Part shown: positions 26,236 to 35,511 of the stretch, one piece after another
Position numbering within the stretch: the stretch's first letter is position 1
Layout: every line of letters starts with the position of its first letter
NCBI GenBank assembly: GCA_046598415.1
Contig: JBKJIG010000079.1
Span: forward strand, 1-64,000
Direction: 5' to 3'
Source: VFJZ01 sp046598415
Lineage (GTDB): Bacteria; Actinomycetota; Thermoleophilia; Gaiellales; F1-60-MAGs149
Length of the DNA: 64,000 nt
The notes under the pieces: model-generated
Told to the model about the DNA's origin: nothing
The model's input: only the letters and a program-made list of their open reading frames with translations
Databases searched by the model: none
Translations under genes and position numbers: made by a program

Positions 26236-28116
26236 CTAACAGTGGTGCCCGGCCGATGGCGGCAGGTTCATCGCCGGGTTCCGGTCGAAGAAGCCGCACG
26301 GCTGCAGCAGCAGGCCGACGTACTCGCAGGGCATGACCGGGAAGTCCTCCGGACGCGCCACGTGGGTCGTCCCGAATGTCGCCCAGACGACGACGTCCCG
26401 GCCCTCGAGCGGCCGGTCGGCCGCGACGAAGGCGGGCAGGCCGTCACCACCGGGGTGCTGGTTCGGGTAGTCGCCGGCAGCCTTGCGCTGGGCCGGGTCG
26501 TACGCCGTCACCCACAGGTTGTGCCGCGCGAACGCGCCGCGGTCGGCAACCGACGAGCCCGCGGGGGCGAGCAGCGGCGTGGTGCCATGCCCGAGCTTCA
26601 GCCGGTAGCCGGTCGGCTCGCCGAGCGCGTTGCGCTTCGAGGCCGAGCGCACCTCCCAGTAGCGGGCGGTGGCCGTGCAGGCGTCGGCGACGCCCTCCGA
26701 CTCGCTCCGCATGGTCGTCTCGCGAGCCACGAACGCGCTGCCGAGCGGATTGTCGGGTCCGGCGGGGAGCGCCTCGGAGTCGATCTGCACGACCGTGTTG
26801 TCGGTGCCGTCGACGTCGAGGTCGAGGCGCACGCAGAACAGGTGCTGGTGGTGCGGCGCCGCCAGCTGCCGCCCGATCCGCCGGCCGTGCGGCACGGCCG
26901 CCCCCTCCTCGATCGCACTGGTGTTGAGGATGCCCGTCAGCTTCATCTCGAGCTGGATCGAGCCGTCGAGGTACAGGTACCAGAAGATGCCGTACTCGTA
27001 GTTGCCGACGGTGTGCACCGACGAGACGACGAGGCGGCGGCTGCGACGCACCTCGGTGAGGCCCGAGATATGGTCGGTGTGCTTCCAGAGGATGCCGTAG
27101 TCCTCCTCGTGGATGCAGATCGCATTGCGGATCGTGCGGGTGTCGCCGTCGGGCAGCGCGAAGTGCGCGTCGAGGTAGCGGATCTCGCCCAGGCAGTCAC
27201 AGCCGAGCTCCAGCGAGTTCGCGAACGGGCCGAAGCCGTACTCGCCGACGTCCATCACGTGCTTGAACCCGTGATCGGGCGAGACATCGCCGTAGGGCAC
27301 GATCATCTCGGCCAGCGACGCGCGCTTCAGCACCGATCGCGCCACCCCGTCATCCACCCACGCGACGTCGTGCAGCACGAGGCCGTCGACCGGGTGCATC
27401 GTCGCCGCGAGCCGCCAGCAGTCCCAGCTGACCGCGTTGCCGTCGAGCGTGAAGCTCGGGCCTTCCGGCTGGACGATCTCGAGCGGGCGCAGCGTCTCGC
27501 GCCACGGCCGGTTCGACGCGGCGTCGTAGCGCCCGGAGTCGGACGGGATCGGCACCACGCCGTGGTCCTCGAGGCGCACGACGTGGCGCTCGTTGAGGTC
27601 GACCCACGCGATCACGCCCTCGATCGGGTGCGCGTAGCCGTTGTCGTCGGGCGTGTCGCGCCACAGGGACGTCGCCCGCACGACGCGCCGCCCCTCCTCC
27701 CACGGCAGCCCGAAGTTGCCGGTCGCCCACGGGTCGACCTGGATCGTGTCGAAATCGGTGATGCCGCGTTTCGCCATCGCCTCGCGCCAGCCAGGATCGG
27801 CGCGCACGGCATCACCGGCGATCGAGTACTCCTCGTAGATCACCGACGGCTGCACGTCGCCGCGGACGTCGTGCGCCACGACCGTCCCGGCATCGAGGTC
27901 GACGTCGACGCGGTGCGACGAGCCGGTTGGCCGGTGGTAGGCCAGGAGCTCGGCCAGCCGCGCATCGGACTCGGCGCCCTTCGTCCCCTCGGCGACGGCC
28001 GCCCACACGAACCGGACACCGTCCGGCACCTCCGCCGACTCGCGCACGATCGCGCACGCCCGTTCGATCTCGTCGGCGCTCAGCGGCACCGGTCCCCACG
28101 TCTCGACTCGTGCCAT
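26236..28116 (-). CDS. Copper-containing (TPQ) primary amine oxidase
   Basis: Oxidises primary amines to aldehydes with release of ammonia and H2O2. 626 residues, cytosolic by sequence. N-terminal N2/N3 domains precede the catalytic beta-sandwich. The cofactor-precursor Tyr is in TVGNYEYG (about residue 372), matching the TxxNY(D/E)Y consensus. Copper His residues lie in HHQHLFCVRLD and near the end in PEDFPVMP context. ATG at 28116. A 28-bp palindrome lies 42 bp upstream of the start. Neighbouring RidA and decarboxylase genes hint at an amine or amino-acid catabolic role. Confidence 0.95.
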   Translation of the reverse strand: MARVETWGPVPLSADEIERACAIVRESAEVPDGVRFVWAAVAEGTKGAESDARLAELLAYHRPTGSSHRVDVDLDAGTVVAHDVRGDVQPSVIYEEYSIAGDAVRADPGWREAMAKRGITDFDTIQVDPWATGNFGLPWEEGRRVVRATSLWRDTPDDNGYAHPIEGVIAWVDLNERHVVRLEDHGVVPIPSDSGRYDAASNRPWRETLRPLEIVQPEGPSFTLDGNAVSWDCWRLAATMHPVDGLVLHDVAWVDDGVARSVLKRASLAEMIVPYGDVSPDHGFKHVMDVGEYGFGPFANSLELGCDCLGEIRYLDAHFALPDGDTRTIRNAICIHEEDYGILWKHTDHISGLTEVRRSRRLVVSSVHTVGNYEYGIFWYLYLDGSIQLEMKLTGILNTSAIEEGAAVPHGRRIGRQLAAPHHQHLFCVRLDLDVDGTDNTVVQIDSEALPAGPDNPLGSAFVARETTMRSESEGVADACTATARYWEVRSASKRNALGEPTGYRLKLGHGTTPLLAPAGSSVADRGAFARHNLWVTAYDPAQRKAAGDYPNQHPGGDGLPAFVAADRPLEGRDVVVWATFGTTHVARPEDFPVMPCEYVGLLLQPCGFFDRNPAMNLPPSAGHHC

Positions 28117-28157
28117 GGCGTGATTGTGGCGCAGCAGCCGCGCCGCCGCCAGGGAGC

Positions 28158-28185
28158 GGCGTGCGCGTGGATCCACGCGCACGCC
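28158..28185. promoter_or_regulatory. 28-bp perfect palindrome (candidate operator)
   Basis: Perfectly self-complementary sequence centred on GGATCC at 28169-28174, left half GGCGTGCGCGTGGA. It sits in the 114-bp divergent region between the amine oxidase start (28116) and the small membrane protein start (28231), where a regulator could act on both. Confidence 0.6.
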
Positions 28186-28218
28186 TCCGTGGCGGGTGCG
28201 AGATGCACGGCAAGCCTC

Positions 28219-28224
28219 TAGGCT
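28219..28224 (+). promoter_or_regulatory. Leaderless-type -10 hexamer TAGGCT
   Basis: TAGGCT ends six bases before GTG 28231. Confidence 0.5.
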
Positions 28225-28230
28225 TTCCGC

Positions 28231-28416
28231 GTGACCGCCCGGAAGCTGCTCATCCGCCAGGCCGTGCTCGCGGTCGTGGTCGGCTTCGTCATCTACCTGA
28301 GCCGCGGCATCGCCGCCGGCATCGGCTACGGGCTCGCCTTCTACGCCATCTCGACGCCGCTGGCGATCTGGGCGGAGCGCCGCAAGGCCCGCAACACCGC
28401 AGCCGACCAGGGCTAG
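28231..28416 (+). CDS. Small two-helix membrane protein
   Basis: 61 residues with two hydrophobic segments (about 10-24 and 28-48) ending in a basic tail (AERRKARN), so the C-terminus is probably cytoplasmic. Function unknown. GTG start behind a TAGGCT box and no ribosome site. Its last four bases overlap the convergent RidA gene. Confidence 0.7.
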   Translation: MTARKLLIRQAVLAVVVGFVIYLSRGIAAGIGYGLAFYAISTPLAIWAERRKARNTAADQG

Positions 28417-28808
28417 GCGGCGACGACCGCCACGACCTCGATCTCGACCACCTGGCGGTCGAAGCCCAGCACGGCGACACCGAGCAGCGAGCACGCCGCC
28501 GCACCGATGCCGGTCTCCTCCACGACGCGCCACGCCTGCACCAGGTCCTCGCGGGTCATGGTGGCGACGTAGATGCGCGCCTGCACGACGTCGCCGAAGT
28601 CGGCGCCCGCGGCCGTCAGCTGGCTGCGCAGGTTGGTGAGGCACTGCAGCGTCTGGGTGGAGACGCCGCCGTCGACGACCCTGCCCTCCTCGTCGATCGG
28701 GCACGCGCCGGCGCAGTGCACCAGCCGGCCGCCCAGCGAGGTCACCGCGTGGGCATAGCCGGGCGGCGGGAACAGGTCGGAGGCGATGTGTCGCTGGTTG
28801 TCGGTCAT
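28413..28808 (-). CDS. RidA/YjgF/UK114 family protein
   Basis: 131 residues, full family length. Rid proteins hydrolyse reactive enamine/imine intermediates released by PLP enzymes. Features: AHAVTSLGGRLVHCAGACPID, TLQCLTNLRSQLTAAGADFGDVVQARIYV and the C-terminal QVVEIEVVAVV strand. The substrate-binding Arg is in VQARIYV. ATG at 28808 overlaps the decarboxylase stop (ATGA), which fits a Rid protein serving the PLP enzyme encoded with it. Confidence 0.9.
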   Translation of the reverse strand: MTDNQRHIASDLFPPPGYAHAVTSLGGRLVHCAGACPIDEEGRVVDGGVSTQTLQCLTNLRSQLTAAGADFGDVVQARIYVATMTREDLVQAWRVVEETGIGAAACSLLGVAVLGFDRQVVEIEVVAVVAA

Positions 28809-30169
28809 GCGGTCAGCCACTCCGGGACGTCGAATCGGGCGACGATGTCGTCGGCGGTCTCGCGCTTGCGCGTCAGCGCCGCGCGGCCTTCCGACACCAT
28901 CACCGCGGGAGGGATCGGCACGGCGCAGTAGTCGGACGTGACCGCCTCGCAGTACGACCCGTTGTCCAGTATGGCGATCAGGTCGCCGCGGCGCAGCGCC
29001 GGCAGCAGCGCCTCGTCGGCCACGTCGTCGTCGGCGCAGATGGGCCCCGAGATCGAGACGCGCGTGTCGGCCACGTCGTTCATGCGGTTCGCGACCACCA
29101 CCTCGTGGTGGAACCGGAACATCAGGCGCCGCACGAAGTGGTAGCCGGACGTGTTCTCGATCGACGCCCACTCGCGCTCCTCGCCGCCGGCGCGCCGCGT
29201 CTTCTTGACGCCGACCCGGGCGACGAGCGCGACGGCGTCCGTGACGAGGTAGCCGCCGGCCTCCAGGATCAGCCGCGGCGTGCCGAGGTCCCATTCCGCG
29301 CACAGCTCCTTGGCGGTGCCGGCGACGGACATCGCGTAGTCCGCGGCGGTCGGGAACTCGGTGTGCGCGCCCGGGCCGTAGCCCGCGGGATTGCCGACCC
29401 GGTAGCCGCCGCCCAGGTTGAGGATCGCGAGCCGGTGCCCGTGCTCCTCGCGGATCGACCGCGCGACGTCGAGGGTCTGCTCGACGCAGCGCTCGTGCCG
29501 CAGCACGTCGAGGCGCGGCGAGTACGGGGTGCCGTAGGCCGAGAAGCCGAGGTGGTTGTGGAGGCCGGCCAGCGCGAGGCCGGGATGCGCGAGAGCGACC
29601 TCCGCAGCCGCCAGCGCGTCGGCCGGATCCATGCCGAACTTGCCCAGCCAGTCGGCCTTCGCCAGCTCCGGATCCTCGGCCATCAGCCGCGTGTTGTCGA
29701 CCGCGACGCGCAGGCAGACCGGCTGCGGCACCGCCGCGGTGCGGGACTGCAGGCCGGCGATCTGCTCCATCTCCTCCAGCGAGTCGACGTTGATCACGGC
29801 GACGTGCCGGTCGAGCGCGAAGCGCAGCTCCTCCTCGGTCTTCGAGTTGCCGTTGAAGACGATCCGGTCGGGCGTGCCACCGGCGCGGAGGATCAGCTTC
29901 AGGTGCCCGAGGGTGACGGCGTCGACCATCGCGCCCTCGTCGAGCAGCGCCGCGATGATGGCCGGCTGCGGGTTCGCCTTCGTGGCGTAGAGGACGTCGG
30001 TGGCCGCATAGACGCGGTGGAACGCGTCGCGCAGGCGGCGGTAGTTGTCGCGCACGGTCGACTCCGAGATCACCCAGAGCGGGGCGCCGTACTCCTCGGC
30101 CAGCGAGACCACGTCGCGGCCGTCGATCTCGAGGTGGCCGGCATCGTTGGTCCGAAAGGCAGCGGGCAT
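28805..30169 (-). CDS. Diaminopimelate decarboxylase-like PLP fold-III enzyme
   Basis: 454-residue group IV decarboxylase (LysA/ornithine-arginine decarboxylase fold). PLP-lysine in YATKANPQPAI, the His in LAGLHNHLGFSA, GGGYRVGNP, ILEAGGYLVTDAV and the C-terminal ILDNGSYCEAVTSDY (the usual Cys of the substrate-binding loop) are present. It is not next to other lysine genes. With RidA downstream and an amine oxidase nearby, decarboxylation of another amino acid to an amine is possible; specificity cannot be read from sequence. Confidence 0.85.
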   Translation of the reverse strand: MPAAFRTNDAGHLEIDGRDVVSLAEEYGAPLWVISESTVRDNYRRLRDAFHRVYAATDVLYATKANPQPAIIAALLDEGAMVDAVTLGHLKLILRAGGTPDRIVFNGNSKTEEELRFALDRHVAVINVDSLEEMEQIAGLQSRTAAVPQPVCLRVAVDNTRLMAEDPELAKADWLGKFGMDPADALAAAEVALAHPGLALAGLHNHLGFSAYGTPYSPRLDVLRHERCVEQTLDVARSIREEHGHRLAILNLGGGYRVGNPAGYGPGAHTEFPTAADYAMSVAGTAKELCAEWDLGTPRLILEAGGYLVTDAVALVARVGVKKTRRAGGEEREWASIENTSGYHFVRRLMFRFHHEVVVANRMNDVADTRVSISGPICADDDVADEALLPALRRGDLIAILDNGSYCEAVTSDYCAVPIPPAVMVSEGRAALTRKRETADDIVARFDVPEWLTA

Positions 30170-30187
30170 CCCGGGAACGCTACCGGT

Positions 30188-31651
30188 TCAGGCGAAGGGG
30201 CGGGCGGAGGGCGCCCGCGCCGGCGTCGCCGTCAGCCGGATGTCGGCGCACCGCCGCTCGCTGCGGTGCCCGGCGCGGTCGTAGACCCGCACGCACCAGC
30301 GAGTCACGCGCACGCCGGTGGGCACGCGGAACGAGAAGAAGTACGTCTGGCCGGCCGAGATGTTGCGGAAGCGCCGCACCGAGCCCGTGCGCGCGATGCG
30401 CCGGCTGCCGGCCATCACCTCGGCCAGCGCCGCGACCTGGAGCGAGTTCTCGACCGGGCGGAACCGCAGGCGGATGCGCTGGCCGCGCTTGCCCTTCGCC
30501 GCCAGCGGCTTGGCGGTCGGCGCGGCGGTGTCGGTGGTCGCGACGCGCACGGGCGCCGAGTGGCGGGTGCCGTAGCTCGACCAGGCCACGATCCGCACGT
30601 TGCGGGAGCGCCCGGGCGTGAGGCCGGCGACCTGGATCGAGATCGGCTGTGCGGTCTCGCCGCCGACGCGCACGGAGCGCGTGGAGTGCTCGTAGTGGGT
30701 GCCGAACTCGGCCGACACCCACACGTCGGCGCCGCGCGGCTTCACGATCGCGCGCACGGTCGCCGTGCGGTCGCCGGCGGCGGAGACCGTGATCGGCCCG
30801 ACCGTGGCCGGCCCGAGGCCCGCCGCCCGGACGAGGAACGACCGGATCGACGAGCCGGCCAGGCGCGCGAAGACGCTGGACGAGGCGGTGCAGTCCTCGG
30901 CGCCGTACGACGTCGAGCCGGCCTGGTAGGTGCGGCGGTCGGACGGGTCGGTGACGAGCAGCGGGCCGCCCGAGTCGCCGCTGCAGGTCTCGGCGCCGCG
31001 GGTGCCGACCGGCCCGGCGCAGAACATGGTCGGGCGGTCGACGTCGGTGCGCCATTCGGTCGTGCACGCCGCGTCGCTCATCAGCCGGATGCGGCCGGAG
31101 TACAACGTCGGCGCGAGCACCTCGGTCGGTGTCTGCCGGATCAGGCCCCACCCCGTGATCGTCGCCGGCGCACCCGAAACCATGAGCCCCGCCTTCGCCG
31201 GCGGCAGCAGGTCGACCGTCGGCGCCGCGACCGGCGCCGCGAGTCGCAGCAGCGTCACGTCGTTCAGCAGCCGATCGGCGTTGAAGGCCGGGTGGCGCAG
31301 CACCTGGATGACGCCCAGGTACCCGCTCGGGTCGGACGCCGGCAGGCCGTTGCCGATGCGCACGTGGAAGCGCGACGGATCGGTGATCGCCCCGCCGCTC
31401 GCAATCTCGGTCGCGCAGTGGCCGGCGGTGAGCACGAAGCGGCTCGCGATCAGCGTGCCGCTGCACGACCCGAGGTCGTCGACGACGATGCGGGCAGCGT
31501 ACGGGTAGGCGGTCGAAGCCACCGGGGCACCGCCGACGACGCGCGGCTGCAGGAGCGAGGAGGCGCCGGCGGGGAACGCCGCGAGCGCGGCCGACGGCAC
31601 CAGGAGCAGGGCCAGCAGCGCCATCAGCGTCCGGCGAGAGGCGCGTCGCAT
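30188..31651 (-). CDS. Secreted trypsin-like serine protease with C-terminal extension
   Basis: 487 residues. Signal peptide (about 1-25, ending SAALAAFPAGA), activation-like site RVVGG at 37-41, S1A catalytic domain with His78 (TAGHC), Asp131 (NDVTLLRL) and Ser227 (CSGDSGGP); Cys pairs support extracellular folding. After about 270 a beta-rich, fibronectin-like extension with AAPTAKPLAAKGKRGQRIRLRF and a Cys pair near the end may bind the surface or substrate. Monocistronic; stop lies 18 bp before the decarboxylase start. Confidence 0.93.
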   Translation of the reverse strand: MRRASRRTLMALLALLLVPSAALAAFPAGASSLLQPRVVGGAPVASTAYPYAARIVVDDLGSCSGTLIASRFVLTAGHCATEIASGGAITDPSRFHVRIGNGLPASDPSGYLGVIQVLRHPAFNADRLLNDVTLLRLAAPVAAPTVDLLPPAKAGLMVSGAPATITGWGLIRQTPTEVLAPTLYSGRIRLMSDAACTTEWRTDVDRPTMFCAGPVGTRGAETCSGDSGGPLLVTDPSDRRTYQAGSTSYGAEDCTASSSVFARLAGSSIRSFLVRAAGLGPATVGPITVSAAGDRTATVRAIVKPRGADVWVSAEFGTHYEHSTRSVRVGGETAQPISIQVAGLTPGRSRNVRIVAWSSYGTRHSAPVRVATTDTAAPTAKPLAAKGKRGQRIRLRFRPVENSLQVAALAEVMAGSRRIARTGSVRRFRNISAGQTYFFSFRVPTGVRVTRWCVRVYDRAGHRSERRCADIRLTATPARAPSARPFA

Positions 31652-31790
31652 TGCGGGAACAGTACCCGACGGTTGCGGGTGCCTGTCGGTGCGCTGGTGC
31701 CGGCTGCTCAGCCCCGGCGACCGGGTCGCCGAAGAGGGCCGGGAGCGCGCAAGTTCCTGGCCTGACGGCCCGTTCTTCCGCTCTGCGACG

Positions 31791-32627
31791 ATGCCCGCCG
31801 TGGCGATCTTCTTCGGGCTCCTGTGCGCGCTGTCGTGGGGCTCGAGCTCGATCTTCGGCGCGCGCGCGTCGCGGGCCTACGGCGCGCTGGCGACGACATT
31901 CTGGGTACAGGCCGTCGGCCTGGCGCTGATCCTGCCGTTCGCGCTCGCGACCGGCGTGCCGGACGCGCCGGGCGACGACTGGCTGCTGGCCCTGCTGGCC
32001 GGCGTCGCGTATCTGGGCGGCTCGGCCTGCTGGACGTTCGCCGTGCGGCTCGGCGCGGTTGGGATCGTGACGATGCTGGTCGCCACCGACGGCGCCATCG
32101 CCGCCACCACGTCGGCGCTGCTGGGCGAGGAGGTCGGCCTGCCGGTGGCCGGCGCGCTGGCGATCGTGGTGTCGGGCGTCCTGCTCGCCACCCGGCCCGG
32201 CGAGCATGCCCGCGTGACCCGGGCTGCAGTGCTGCTCGGCCTGCTCGGCGCCGTGTCGTTCGCGACGGTGTTCGTGGCCGGCGGCCGGGCCACGGGCCTG
32301 GAGCTGCCGTGGGTGCTGCTCGTGACGCGCTCGGTCGCCGCACTGCTGCTCCTGCCGATCGCGGCGCAGCAGCGGTCGAGCGTCCCCCGGATGGCGTTCC
32401 GCGACATCATCCTGATGACCGTGACGGACACCGCCGGCTACGCGTTCTACCTCGCGGGCGCCGCCCGGTCGGTGGCGATCGCGGCCGTGATCGGCGCCCA
32501 GTACGCCCTCGTCACCGTCATCATCTCGAGTGTCGCGTTCCACGAACGTCTCACCCGAATCCAGGTCGCCGGCGTCCTTTTGACGCTCACCGGCGTCGCA
32601 GCCGTGGCCGCGCTGCAGGCGACGTGA
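31791..32627 (+). CDS. EamA/DMT-type transporter
   Basis: Ten-TM drug/metabolite transporter, 278 residues. Two EamA repeats (about 1-135 and 143-275) are visible, each ending with the typical short helix pair (LGEEVGLPVAGALAIVVSGVLL and FHERLTRIQVAGVLLTLTGV). ATG at 31791 begins the first helix directly; an upstream ATG would add a hydrophilic, unlikely head. Its stop and the MFS start share a base (TGATG). Substrate unknown. Confidence 0.9.
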   Translation: MPAVAIFFGLLCALSWGSSSIFGARASRAYGALATTFWVQAVGLALILPFALATGVPDAPGDDWLLALLAGVAYLGGSACWTFAVRLGAVGIVTMLVATDGAIAATTSALLGEEVGLPVAGALAIVVSGVLLATRPGEHARVTRAAVLLGLLGAVSFATVFVAGGRATGLELPWVLLVTRSVAALLLLPIAAQQRSSVPRMAFRDIILMTVTDTAGYAFYLAGAARSVAIAAVIGAQYALVTVIISSVAFHERLTRIQVAGVLLTLTGVAAVAALQAT

Positions 32628-33811
32628 TGGCGATCGCATCCCGTCTCGTCCCGAAGGGTCTCGACCGGCGCGGCATCGGCGTGCTGGCGTTCGGGCACAT
32701 GGCCGTCGACTCGTGCCAGGGCATGGTGCCGGCGCTGATGCCGTTCCTGATCGCCGGGCGCGGGTACTCGTACGCGCAGGCCGGCTCGCTGATGCTGTTC
32801 TCGAGCCTCGGCTCGTCGCTGCTGCAGCCGCTGCTCGGCATCTTCGCCGACCGCATCCGCGCCACGTGGCTGATGTGGGCGGGCGCGCTGGTGGCCGCGA
32901 TCGGCATGGGCAGTTCCGGCTTCATGGCCACGTACCTGCAGACCGGCGTCGCGCTGATGGTCGGCTCGGTCGGCATCGCGATGTTCCATCCCGAGGCGGT
33001 GCGCTACGCCAACTACGTCTCGCGCGCCAGCGGGCTGCGCGGCACGGGCATGAGCCTGTTCGCGGTCGGCGGCACCTCGGGCTGGGCGCTCGGGCCGCTG
33101 CTGCTGACCGGCGCGGTCCTCGCCGTCGGGCTGCGCGGCACGGCCGTCGTGGCGATCGTGCCGCTCGTCGCGACCGTGCTGCTGCTGGCCAGCCACGGCT
33201 ATCTCGAGCGGTTCCGGCCCGACGCCGTCGTCGAGGCGCACGCGACGCGCGAGGGCATCAACCGGTGGGGCGTGTTCACCCTCGCCGCCGGCTCGGCCTG
33301 CACCCGCACCGGGCTGCAGTTCGGCCTGCAGGCGTTCGTACCGCTGTACATCTGGAAGGTGCTCGACAGCACCGAGGGCCTGGGCAACGCGTCGGCGAGC
33401 GTGCTGATGGTGTTCGGCGCCGCCGGCACGCTGCTCGGCGGCCGCCTGGCCGACCGCATCGGCTTCCGGCCCGTGGTGGTGCGATCGCTGGGCGTGACGG
33501 TGCCGCTCGTCCTGGCCATCACGGTGACGCCGCTGGCCGGCGTGTTCGCGCTGATGGCGCTGATCGGCTTCACGATGGAGATGAACTTCTACCCGCTGGT
33601 CCTGATCGCCCAGGAGGCCCTACCGCGCCAGGTCGGGTTCGCCTCGGGCGTCATCCTCGGCCTGTCGATCGGCGCCGGCGCGGGCATGGCGGCGCTGCTC
33701 GGCGTGCTGGCGGACGCGCAGGGACTGGAGGCGGCGATCCGGGCGATCGCCGTCCTCGGGCTGATCTCGTTCGCGTTCGCGGTGGCGCTGCCGCGGTCGA
33801 GAAGCACCTGA
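32627..33811 (+). CDS. MFS transporter, fosmidomycin-resistance-like
   Basis: 394-residue, 12-TM major facilitator. The MFS loop motif FADRIRATWLM follows TM2, and GGRLADRIGFRP appears in the second half. FGHMAVDSCQGMVPALMPFLI and GIAMFHPEA are typical of the Fsr (fosmidomycin resistance) branch of exporters. Coupled to the EamA gene. Real substrate unknown. Confidence 0.9.
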   Translation: MAIASRLVPKGLDRRGIGVLAFGHMAVDSCQGMVPALMPFLIAGRGYSYAQAGSLMLFSSLGSSLLQPLLGIFADRIRATWLMWAGALVAAIGMGSSGFMATYLQTGVALMVGSVGIAMFHPEAVRYANYVSRASGLRGTGMSLFAVGGTSGWALGPLLLTGAVLAVGLRGTAVVAIVPLVATVLLLASHGYLERFRPDAVVEAHATREGINRWGVFTLAAGSACTRTGLQFGLQAFVPLYIWKVLDSTEGLGNASASVLMVFGAAGTLLGGRLADRIGFRPVVVRSLGVTVPLVLAITVTPLAGVFALMALIGFTMEMNFYPLVLIAQEALPRQVGFASGVILGLSIGAGAGMAALLGVLADAQGLEAAIRAIAVLGLISFAFAVALPRSRST

Positions 33812-33821
33812 CGCACCTTGG

Positions 33822-33827
33822 TACAAT
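33822..33827 (+). promoter_or_regulatory. -10 hexamer TACAAT
   Basis: TACAAT preceded by TTGG ends ten bases before ATG 33838, giving at most a few bases of leader. Confidence 0.6.
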
Positions 33828-33837
33828 TTTCAGACCA

Positions 33838-35478
33838 ATGACGTCGATCGACGCATCCGCGAACCGCTCGCCCGACTTCGACGCCGTCGTTATCGGCGCC
33901 GGGTTCGCGGGGCTGTACATGCTCTACCGGCTGCGCGATCTGGGCTTCACCGCCCGCGGGTTCGAGCGCGGCGGCGACGTCGGCGGCACCTGGTTCTGGA
34001 ATCGCTACCCGGGCGCCCGCTGCGACGTCGAGAGCATCGACTACCAGTACTCGTTCTCGCAGGAGTTGCTGGACGACTGGGTGTGGACGGAGCGCTACGC
34101 GACCCAGCCCGAGATCCTCCGCTACCTCAACCACGTCGCCGACCGTTTCGACCTGCGCCGCGACATCTCGTTCCACACCCAGATCGCCGAGGCGGTCTAC
34201 GCCGACGACGCCAACCGGTGGACGCTCGTCACCGGCGACGGCGAGCGGGTGACGGCGCGGTACTGCATCTCGGGCGTCGGCAACCTCTCGTCGATCAAGC
34301 GACCCGACGTCGAAGGGATCGACGACTTCGCGGGCCCGTGCTTCCACACGGCCGAGTGGCCGCACGAGGGCGTCGACTTCGCCGGCAAGCGCGTTGCGTT
34401 CGTCGGCACCGGCTCGACCGGCATCCAGGCGATCCCGCAGATCGCGCGGCACGCCGACCACCTGTACGTGTTCCAGCGGACGGCCAACTACTCGATGCCC
34501 GCCGTGAATCGCCCGCTCGAGCCGGCCGAGGTGAAGGCCGTGGTGGCCACGTACGCCGAGCGACGCCGGGCCGCGGAGCAGTCGGATCCCGGCGTCCCGC
34601 ACACGCCGCCGCGGCTGGGCGCGTTCGACGTGACCGACGAGGAGCGCCGCCGCATCTACGAGGCCGGCTGGGCCGAGGGCGGCATCGGCTCGCTGTCGGG
34701 CCGGTTCAGCGACGTGTTCACCAGCGCCGACGCGAACTTCACCGCCCAGGAGTTCGCGCGCGAGCAGATCCGCGAGATCGTGCACGACCCGGCGGTGGCC
34801 GAACTGCTGTGCCCGAGCCATTCCATCGGGATGCGCCGGACGTGCGTCGACATCGACTACTTCGCGACGTACAACCGCGACAACGTCGAGCTGGTCGACG
34901 CGCGCAGGTCGCCGATCACGCGAATCCTGCCGCACGGCATCGCCACCGCCGAGCGCGAGTACGAGGTCGACGTGATCGTGTTCGCGATCGGCTTCGACGC
35001 GATGACCGGCGCGCTGCTCGACATCGACGTCCGCGGCGCCGGCGGCCGGTCGCTGCGCGAGACGTGGGCGCACGGGCCGCGGACGTATCTCGGTCTGGCG
35101 ATCGCGGGATTCCCGAACCTGTTCGCGATCACCGGCCCGGGCAGCCCCGGCGTGCTGTCGAACATGGCGCTGTCGATCGAGCAGCACGTCGACTGGATCG
35201 CCGACTGCCTGGTCTACCTGCGCGCCGGCGGCCTCGACCGCATCGAGGCGACACCCGCGGCCGAGGACGCCTGGGTGCAGCATGTCAACGAGCTCGCCGA
35301 CGAGACGCTCTACACGGTGTCGAACTCGTGGTACATCGGCTCGAACATCGCGGGCAAGCCGCGCGTGTTCATGCCGTACGTGGGCGGTTGCGGGCGCTAC
35401 CGTGGCGCTTGCGACACGGTCGCCGCCGCCGGGTACGAGGGGTTCACGCTCGCCGCGGTGCGGGTGGCGGCGGGCTGA
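33838..35478 (+). CDS. Type I Baeyer-Villiger monooxygenase
   Basis: FAD- and NADPH-dependent enzyme inserting oxygen beside a ketone. 546 residues. FAD-binding GAGFAG at 20-25, GGTWFWNRYPGARCD following it, the fingerprint FxGxxxHxxxWP as FAGPCFHTAEWP at 164-175, and the second Rossmann GTGSTG near 191 are all intact. C-terminal FAITGPGSPGVLSNM matches cyclohexanone/phenylacetone-type enzymes. It has its own promoter downstream of the MFS gene. Substrate not deducible. Confidence 0.95.
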   Translation: MTSIDASANRSPDFDAVVIGAGFAGLYMLYRLRDLGFTARGFERGGDVGGTWFWNRYPGARCDVESIDYQYSFSQELLDDWVWTERYATQPEILRYLNHVADRFDLRRDISFHTQIAEAVYADDANRWTLVTGDGERVTARYCISGVGNLSSIKRPDVEGIDDFAGPCFHTAEWPHEGVDFAGKRVAFVGTGSTGIQAIPQIARHADHLYVFQRTANYSMPAVNRPLEPAEVKAVVATYAERRRAAEQSDPGVPHTPPRLGAFDVTDEERRRIYEAGWAEGGIGSLSGRFSDVFTSADANFTAQEFAREQIREIVHDPAVAELLCPSHSIGMRRTCVDIDYFATYNRDNVELVDARRSPITRILPHGIATAEREYEVDVIVFAIGFDAMTGALLDIDVRGAGGRSLRETWAHGPRTYLGLAIAGFPNLFAITGPGSPGVLSNMALSIEQHVDWIADCLVYLRAGGLDRIEATPAAEDAWVQHVNELADETLYTVSNSWYIGSNIAGKPRVFMPYVGGCGRYRGACDTVAAAGYEGFTLAAVRVAAG

Positions 35479-35494
35479 GCCTGCGGCCAGCCGC

Positions 35495-35511
35495 GGCCCG
35501 GTCGCCGGGCC
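35495..35511 (+). terminator. Hairpin after the monooxygenase gene
   Basis: GGCCCGG/CCGGGCC with a three-base loop, 17 bases past the stop; no U tract. Confidence 0.4.

Noticed and set aside
28171..28184. Palindrome as terminator of the small membrane gene or amine oxidase
   Set aside because: It lies upstream of both starts, not after either stop.
26221..28221. Plus-strand frame of about 660 codons
   Set aside because: Antisense shadow of the copper amine oxidase; Arg/Asp/Val-rich composition and no motifs.
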